DNA of 64,000 nt from Distichodus sexfasciatus (lineage: Eukaryota > Chordata > Actinopteri > Characiformes > Distichodontidae), in assembly GCA_032718565.1 (NCBI GenBank), contig JAVGVS010000003.1, forward strand, positions 1,568,555 to 1,632,554, given 5' to 3'. Position 1 is the first letter of the stretch; each line of letters begins with the position of its first letter. The notes beneath the pieces were generated by a model, which was not told the origin of the DNA, ran no database searches, and saw nothing but the letters and a program-made list of their open reading frames with translations. This document shows positions 57,591 to 64,000 of this stretch, piece after piece. Both the position numbers and the translations under genes were made by a program.

Positions 57591-57953
57591 TAGGGCTGCT
57601 CGATTATGAAAAAAAACATAATCACGATTAATTTGGTCAATCTTGAAATCACGATTATTTAACACTTTACTTTGTGTTACTATTTACGACTTTATGCTGC
57701 TCTCCTCCTTCCGCCATCTTTACCCGCTCAGACTGTACACCGCCACCAGAACACACACGTGCGTTCAGTCTTCGGAAGGTGCGTTAGTGCGCGTGCGTGT
57801 GTCATTCGGAACACAAGACAAAATATGAGTATACTTGCAGAGCGTAATGTGGCAAAATAATTGTAATTATAATTGTTTTTTGTCGATTACATTATTTTTG
57901 TGATTGTTTGGAGCTGAAATTGAAATTAAAATTCGATTAATTGCACAGCCTTA
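57591..57953. mobile_element. hAT-N2: non-autonomous hAT-type element, 363 bp
   Basis: Left end tagggctgctcgattatg, right end (reverse complement) taaggctgtgcaattaatcg. Exact 8-base duplication CTTCCAGT at 57583-57590 and 57954-57961. The interior contains acacacacgtgcg and gtgcgcgtgcgtgtg, CpG-rich unlike the surroundings. No transposase. Confidence 0.85.
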
Positions 57954-59030
57954 CTTCCAGTTCTGTGTTTTCGGAGGGAATGAGGGAAAACCCCCTGAGG
58001 TTGAGGTGGCTCGGCTCATGGCTCTGCCTCAACAGTGCGATACCCTCACGAGAGGCGACCAGAATTTCAAACAGGTTTGATTTTCATCTGACCATACGAT
58101 TGCCGATCGGGAGCTGGTCCTAAGAGGTTAATCGGTGCTCGTTACCCCATGTATACTACACGATGCACGATTAAGCTGAAGCGCAGATCCAAACAATAGC
58201 TGCACGAGTGAAAAATCAGCTGAAAACGCTCCGAAAATCGCACAATGTAGGCCCAGCTTAAAAATTTGAGCAAAGTTGAGCTCACATATTTTTAAATATA
58301 GTTATTTTTACTCATTAATGTGGCGGGTAAACATATTCAAAAAGCAGTCACACTAAAAATCCAGGATCTTAAAAAAAAAATTCCAGCGCAGGAAAACGGG
58401 AAAAACAGCTAGAAAGAAAGCAGTGAGGTGAATATAAAGACAAGCCAAAAGGGAAAAGGTGTGTGTGTGTGGGGGGGAGAGAGAGAGAGAGGGAGAAAGA
58501 GAGCGCAAGAGAGTGAGAGAGGAAGGGGGATACAGCGTATAAATCCGGGGAGGATGAAGGTGTGGTAAAGCTTCCCCCCTCCGGCTTGTTCAGCCACATG
58601 TTGATTTAATGAAACTCTACTCAGAGAGCAGCGGCCGGATGAAAAGCTCCAGTAATGGAAAAAGAAGGAGAGGAAATAAAGCAGGAGGTGTTAGCGCCCG
58701 TGAGAGCAGGATCTGGCATCGCTCTCGCACCAGCACTTTGCTTTATGGACTTCAGCGCCAGGGCATAATAAGTTCTTTGGCGGAATTAAGTTGTCAGTGG
58801 GGTTTTGTAACACACAGCGGTATAAATCCACCCCCCCCACCCGTCACCCTCCCGGTGCCTCAGCAGGCTGCAGAAGAGTTTAAATTCCCCTGATGGGACC
58901 CTGGTGCGTTTGTGCTGCTTAGTTTTTGGGTGTTCTTCACCCTCCTCCTCCTCCTCATCATCTACCACAAAATTTCCAGCTTGGTCAGTATCAGTAGTAA
59001 CAATGGGTTTTGTTAGAATTTAACCTATGC
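57954..59030 (-). other. hs2st1: hs2st1 intron 1, GC-rich block 58560-58960
   Basis: A compound (GT)n/(GA)n tract lies at 58459-58510. 58560-58960 is repeat-free with CpG-containing words and ends in a (ctc)n run; it could be an intronic regulatory element. The open frames here lack recognised domains. Confidence 0.35.
58459..58510. repeat. Compound (GT)n-(GA)n microsatellite
   Basis: gtgtgtgtgtg followed by a G run and gagagagagagag. Confidence 0.85.
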
Positions 59031-59186
59031 CAGGGGTGTCCAGTTCCAGTCCTGGAGGATTTCCATCATCCCGGGTGAGTCAATTCTGGTAAGCTTCTGC
59101 CTGAGACAATGTCAATGATCTGAATTCATGTTTGATGGAAAACTTCCTGGATACCGGCCCTCCGTGACTCGAGCTGGACCCCCCTA
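59031..59186. mobile_element. Small inverted-end MITE, about 156 bp
   Basis: Left caggggtgtccagttccag, right (reverse complement) ttaggggggtccagctcgag: imperfect inverted ends continuing through tcctggagga / tcacggaggg. Resembles a widespread fish element of the caggggtgtccaa type. Flanking duplication not identified. Confidence 0.65.
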
Positions 59187-59189
59187 ATC

Positions 59190-59540
59190 TAGGGCTAGGC
59201 GATATGGTGAAATATATCGTCTATCGTTCCATATTACACTCTATCGTTTATTACAGTGTTGAAAAATACACTGTTTACAGCAATATTTGTTCATGGTTTA
59301 GATGAGGGCCTGCAGTAGTCACCATGGCGCCACATGGATGTAGGCTCAGAGAATACTATAGCTTCAGTCAAATCTTCCCAGTCAATCATCGCATTACTGT
59401 AACGCGAGTTGCAGCATAAGGGATTGTGGGAAATGGAGTTCTCTCCCAGAAAGAGAAAATATATCAAGGTATTTATTGTGTATCACGATACAGCTTAAAA
59501 ATGTCACAATATTATTTCTAGGCCATATCGCTCAGCCCTA
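59190..59540. mobile_element. Inverted-end MITE, about 351 bp
   Basis: Left tagggctaggcgatatgg and right (reverse complement) tagggctgagcgatatgg, with atatatcgtc / tattgtgac-type subterminal words. A typical fish hAT-like element of the 'gcgatatgg' type. It abuts the preceding MITE with only three bases between. No clear target duplication. Confidence 0.75.
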
Positions 59541-60431
59541 ACCACAAGTCACTATAGAACCTCAAAAAGCTGCGTTTTCAACAGCGTAAAAAGCGCAGGT
59601 ATATTAGAGCGCTGCCAAAAAAATACGTATTTTACTGGCAATTGTGTACAAATATATGCAAATTGTAGCACCTTAGGTATTCTATTTGAGCAGTTAAAAA
59701 GCTGTCATGAGCAAAAACCTGGCTATTAGTGTTTTGTGTTAATACAAATAAAGACTTCATGGTGGTGTTGTAGAAGTACTTGAGTAAGCTAAGAAAAAAG
59801 AAAATTCTCACTGGTTTCTTATTCACACACTGACATCCAATGCGGTAATTTTTTGCCTGCATCAGCTCGATAGTGGATATCCGATCAGTACATCTCAAGA
59901 GATCAGCATTTCGTAAGGCAGTTGTACCTGACCTGTACAGAATTTGCAATGCTTGAAGTGACACTGGTGTAATGACGAGTCATAAATAGTAATGCAGAAG
60001 AAGAAACTCGAATGAGGGAAATTATGTTTACATTCACACTGAAGAGCCTACAGTATATGACCTAATTAGTATGTCGTTAATATAAGTAAGATTTAATACG
60101 CTTATGTCAATGTGCCTTTAACAGGATTAAAACACATTACGATACTTTTTATTATGCTCAGTATACTGTAGATGGTCCCTGAGTTACGACGACGCGATTT
60201 CCGTCTTACGATGACGACAGTGATACGACAAATTTGTACAAATATTTTGTGTAGAGTAGCCATTAAGCTACAACCCTGACTATTTCCTGAGATGCATACT
60301 ACCACATAGAAAAGTGTGATGAGAGTACCTCACCTACCATACTATTAGGTGCGGCAGTACGCGGCTCAGGACCCAGCCCATGCGCGAGTTCGCAATAGCT
60401 AAGTTAGGCAAACACGCAATTGAGTTGTAAA
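59541..60431 (-). other. hs2st1: hs2st1 intron 1, nothing recognised
   Basis: AT-rich. An open frame at 59632-59964 (minus) has no domain I know. 60170-60240 contains gttacgacgacgcgatttcc, CpG-containing but unassigned. Confidence 0.5.
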
Positions 60432-60674
60432 TGAGTGATTATTTGTCATTGTGAACACAGCACAGCACACAGTGCACCACAACAAAATGTGACCTCTGCA
60501 TTTAATCCATCCGTGAAGGAGCAATGGGCAGCTAACAAGCGCCCGGGGAGCCGTGCTTGGGGACGGTACCTTGCTCATGAGTACCTCAGTGGTAACTTTA
60601 CCGGCCCTGGATTCGAACCTGCGACCTTCTGATCACGGGGCAAACATCCTACCGTTACACCACCAACTGCCCTA
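60432..60674 (-). repeat. SINE-A copy, essentially full length
   Basis: Antisense: gtgattatttgtcattgtg (tail), cacaacaaaatgtgacctc, atccatccgtgaaggagc, accttgctcatgagtacctc, ggattcgaacctgcgacc (box B complement), taccgttacaccaccaactg (head with box A complement). With 24198-24422 this is one of the two best copies. Confidence 0.9.
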
Positions 60675-60689
60675 CTTAAAAGACAAGAG

Positions 60690-60742
60690 ATTTTGCTGGC
60701 GAACGTTCCACTGCGTGCTCAGAATTTTGGTACTAAACAGAC
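60690..60742. repeat. Repeat fragment shared with 10896-10950
   Basis: Shared words attttgct-gcgaacgttcc and aattttgg; the downstream part (aggattttgcaatgttgcg) is present only here. Confidence 0.5.
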
Positions 60743-60939
60743 CTTCCAGGATTTTGCAATGTTGCGATCGCAACTATTAATGCAAATTCAGCCAATCCCT
60801 GCAAATTCATCGCAACCTTGCAATTGTGACTAATAACTGCAACTTCTCCAAAATTTAGGACTAATCACTGACGCAGGAAATGTGTGGTAAAAAGATTTAC
60901 CTTCAAAAATAACTAAAGGTTAACACAAATAATAGTTGT

Positions 60940-61005
60940 TTTGTCAGTCAGTCATTATCTGAACCGCTTAATTCCCATCAGGGTCGCTGGGCCGGAGCCT
61001 ATCAC
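60940..61005 (-). repeat. SINE-C tail fragment
   Basis: cagtcattatctgaaccgc, cagggtcgctgggccggag, then leaves the family. Confidence 0.6.
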
Positions 61006-62078
61006 TGTTAAACAGAGACAGAATTCTTACAGGAGGTCACCATCTCAAAAACAAAACAGCTCATCATTGGGGGCTTTTGAGACTATAGGAGCGCTTGAGT
61101 TTTCTCATGAGGCACACGACAGAGAGCACCAAAGGTAAAGAAGCCCTGGAATGTAAAAATAGAAAGTGACAAAACTTTGCAGTCAAACCATGGTCCAAAA
61201 GTGAAAGAGTCATACACCCTCTCCTCAAGACTAGCCTGGTCAATATGGAAAAGAACCAAAAATAACTCTGCGAATAGAACTGACAAAATAAAACCCCAAC
61301 TTTACTGAAACTGATGATGAAACCCATGCTGTGCCCCATGCCTCAGTTACTCTCAGTGAGCTGAGTGAGATTCAGAGTCATTTAAGTGAACATTTCATTA
61401 TAAAACATTCTGGCCTGACTGCCAACTGAACTCATTTCTGCTCCACACTAGAAAAGCAGGACTGACATTGAGAAGCAGCTTCCTTCCTCCATCTGGGGTT
61501 TATTTGTTTTCGACAATTTCAGCATCCCACTCGGCCAGACGCCGGACCGTCATGAGGAGGACAACATCGTTCTCGCTGGATCTATTTTAACAAAAACAAA
61601 CCCAAACGGGCGTGAAGGCCACTCCGGCAGAGAGAACACGCTCCAAGCCTATCACTTCAAACCATACGGGCCCTAGATACTGCGTTTTCCATAGAGATGG
61701 CTCAGACGGAGGGCTCACCTCAGCAAAAATAACACAGACACAATACACTCTTTAAAGACGCTGTTGTGGTCGTCTCGGTTGGTAGAAGACCGCTTAAAGG
61801 GACACTGTGTCCCAAAACACTACTGTATTAACGTGGACAAAAGTGGATGTTATGCCAATTAAGCAGAGCCTACTGTCTATTTTTCAGGATGTTCTAGAGT
61901 GATAACTGTGCTAGTAAATGAGTGAGGGAAACACTTAAGAATATTCCTTCTTAAACACCTTCAGGAGAACTTGCTCTTAGCAAAAATAAATAAGTAGCGT
62001 GGACAAGGTGTTAGAACCTGCATTTATTTTAACTGTATTTCGAATAATTCAATTATTTCTTTTTAAACATATGTTTAC
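61006..62078 (-). other. hs2st1: hs2st1 intron 1, repeat-free block 61440-61760
   Basis: 61480-61700 is repeat-free and moderately GC-rich (cggccagacgccggaccg, aaaccatacgggccctag), a possible intronic regulatory element. Nothing coding. Confidence 0.35.
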
Positions 62079-62371
62079 TAGGAGTGTTGAAATTAATCAC
62101 ATAATTGATGCATCAATATGCACACACGGATGATTCTGCATCGATGCAGTGGCAGATGGCAGAACTGATTGCTTGGTGATTTTCTAGTTGAAAAGAAGAT
62201 CCCAGTAGTAACTATGGCTGCCCGATCTGCAATCCATGCCCAATCTGCGTGCAACGTAAAGTAATGTGGAAAAATTGATGGGATGTATCAAGATATCATA
62301 TCGAATCAAATCGGTGACCTGAAAATCGTAACTGAATCGAATTGTGAGACCAGTGAAGGTTCACACCTCAA
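62079..62371. mobile_element. hAT-N1 copy, short form
   Basis: Begins taggagtgttgaaattaatc and ends gaaggttcacacctcaa. It lacks the internal block found in the longer copies: gcagtggcagatgg runs directly into attgcttggtgattttc. Flanks atgtttac (62071-62078) and atatttac (62372-62379) match at 7 of 8, a decayed 8-base duplication. Confidence 0.75.
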
Positions 62372-63384
62372 ATATTTACCATTGTTCCAATTATTCTGTA
62401 TGTTGTTTAAAAATAAAATAGTGTCCAAAGGATACTTTAATCCAGACTGAATTCAGATAATCCAGACAGTTCAGAACATCATGAAAAATACTCAGAATTT
62501 AAACAAAGCATTGTGTTGGATAATTTCTTATGTTAAATTTTGACAATAGTCATTTTCACAGCACACATATCAGTTCTGTCTCCTTAATTAGTAATATTTA
62601 CAATAGTCGACACGTATGTTTTTCTCAATCACAATTTTCACCACATCATAATAACTCGTCTCTCACACCCTCCTCGATGGAGTAAAAAAAATAATATCAG
62701 CTTTACAAGAACGCCACTCTGCTCCAACACTACACTCATCTGACTGATCACTTCTTTGAAGCCATTTCAGGGAGAAAGAATAAAATCAGTCTTCTTTCAG
62801 CAGCTTATCTAAACTCCAGCCAGAGCTGATGACAGCTTAAGTGGCTGTTTGCTGATTTTAAACCCCTACATGTTCCTATTCATCATGAGTATTGCGCAGC
62901 ACATCACCATCACAAAAGAAAAACGAACAGAAATGACACCAATCCAGTTCCACTTTTGGTAACAGGTTGATGAAAAATTTCCCTCTCAAACAATCCAGCT
63001 ACAGCACAGAATGCATGATTAGTAGCTGAAAATGGGGAAAAACGTTGGCACTGATGTCTTCCAATACTAGGGATGTACCGATACCAGCATCAGATATCGG
63101 GTCGATACTGCAGTCAGAGTCATAAAAATTCTCTGATAAAACCCAATTGCAACATTACATTAAAACTTAAACCCGCTGCACTGTCTTTTTGATATGTTTG
63201 CTAATTTAATGTTTCCATTGTAACCAGCCAAGCAAACTTGAAAACATAAATATAAAACTTTCCAGTCTTCCAGGTTACTGAAGCGTAATGGTAATTGTTA
63301 GTCTAGTATAACAGGTTTTTTGTGTAAAAGTATGAGTAGTACATTCAGATGTGTATCCAGATCATTATTTTCAATGGTATAAAC
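62372..63384 (-). other. hs2st1: hs2st1 intron 1, distal part
   Basis: AT-rich. 63069-63120 (agggatgtaccgataccagc) looks like the end of a common fish DNA element. No exon recognised. Confidence 0.5.
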
Positions 63385-63647
63385 TAGGGATGTTGAAATT
63401 AATCACATAATCGATGCACTGATATGCAGAGCATCAAAGCCGCAGTGGTAGTAAAGCACCATTAAGGTGGGTGCTGAAATGAAACACAAAATTGTAAAAA
63501 ATGTAAAAAAGTTTGATTAATAATCGATTAATCGAAAAAATAATCAGCAGATTAAGCGATTAACAAAATAATCGTTAGCTGCAGCCCTAGATAGGATGAT
63601 AATCGTAATTAAACGTATCGTGAGACCAGTGAAGGTTCACACCTCTA
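63385..63647. mobile_element. hAT-N1 ends around unrelated interior
   Basis: Begins tagggatgttgaaattaatc and ends gaaggttcacacctcta, flanked by gtataaac (63377-63384) and gtataaat (63648-63655), 7 of 8 matching. The interior 63455-63590 (taatcgattaatcg, gttagctgcagccctag) is foreign to other hAT-N1 copies and looks like the right half of another element. Confidence 0.75.
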
Positions 63648-63788
63648 GTATAAATACTGTCTTAATTATTCATATTCGGTTTCATTAAGAAAACAAAATG
63701 TATCTACTCGATCAGAAAAAAATGGCATTGGTGCAACCCTGGCAATTTTATCAAGATAGTCCCAGGAAAAGTGATATGTGCTACTGTC

Positions 63789-63890
63789 AAGTGTCCACTG
63801 CTCCTTCACAGATGGGTCAAATGCAGAGGTCACGTTTCATTGTTGTCCACTGTGTGCTGTCTTCACAAAGACAAATAATCACTCACTTTA
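63789..63890 (+). repeat. SINE-A 3' fragment
   Basis: gtccactgctccttcacag, atgggtcaaatgcagagg, cactgtgtgctgtcttcac, agacaaataatcactcact. Head missing. Confidence 0.8.
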
Positions 63891-64000
63891 ATGTACAAAG
63901 TGATGCTCCATAATCCAGCTGCTGATTCAATTTTGGACATTACTACGACACTCACAACTTTTAACAGAGTTGTGCAACGTTGCTCAGACTGAGATCAGAT

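Noticed and set aside
58609..58893. Plus-strand frame in GC-rich DNA as hs2st1 exon 1 or another gene
   Set aside because: hs2st1 is on the minus strand, and the frame has no hydrophobic anchor, no known homology and runs into a poly-C/proline stretch.
1..64000. CRISPR array, phage, operon or toxin system
   Set aside because: No regularly spaced repeats, no prokaryotic gene organisation, and the only real gene is an intron-split vertebrate gene.

Overview
This window looks like nuclear DNA of a teleost fish. Its only recognisable protein-coding gene is a split vertebrate gene with conserved exons, spliced with GT-AG signals. The rest is AT-rich intron and intergenic DNA filled with fish-type interspersed repeats: tRNA-derived SINEs, Tc1/mariner remnants, hAT-type and Harbinger-like short elements, and microsatellites. 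There are no bacterial operons, tRNA or rRNA genes, CRISPR arrays or phage genes. The species cannot be named from the sequence.

The gene is hs2st1, heparan sulfate 2-O-sulfotransferase 1, on the minus strand. Exons 2 to 7 are present and in frame at 56440-56202, 44815-44730, 43609-43471, 42330-42233, 40705-40548 and 39158-38932. They encode 315 codons, which match human residues 42-356 position for position, with the PAPS-binding, catalytic, glycosylation and disulfide residues kept. Exon 1 (start codon and membrane anchor) was not found and probably lies beyond 64000, so 56441-64000 reads as part of intron 1.

Region 1-37600 contains no gene I can support. It is intergenic DNA 3' of hs2st1. 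In other vertebrates the interval 3' of HS2ST1 leads to LMO4 across a gene desert, so the repeat-free, moderately GC-rich islands here (around 1.5-2.1, 3.8-4.2, 7.7-8.2, 13.3-14.2, 19.0-20.1, 32.8-33.2 and 34.0-34.5 kb) are candidate regulatory elements; this is inference. The same region holds tandem duplications: units of about 2 kb at 24.4-28.3 kb, a tandem array containing a SINE at 17.4-18.1 kb, and a diverged pair at 12.4 and 13.1 kb.

The introns and the desert share the same repeat families. SINE-A (about 250 bp, tRNA-like head, tail near caatgacaaataatcac) has about 15 copies; SINE-B (tail near aagtcgctctggataagag) has about 8; SINE-C (head ending in a tRNA-like gene) has about 5. Several nested insertions can be dated relative to each other from exact target-site duplications: a 991-bp hAT element in a SINE-A (8-bp duplication), a 734-bp element with perfect 37-bp inverted ends in another SINE-A (3-bp TTA duplication), and a 531-bp hAT-type element in an older repeat (8-bp duplication). 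I found no exotic new system. The interest is in the undescribed-looking repeat families, the nested insertions and the duplicated units.
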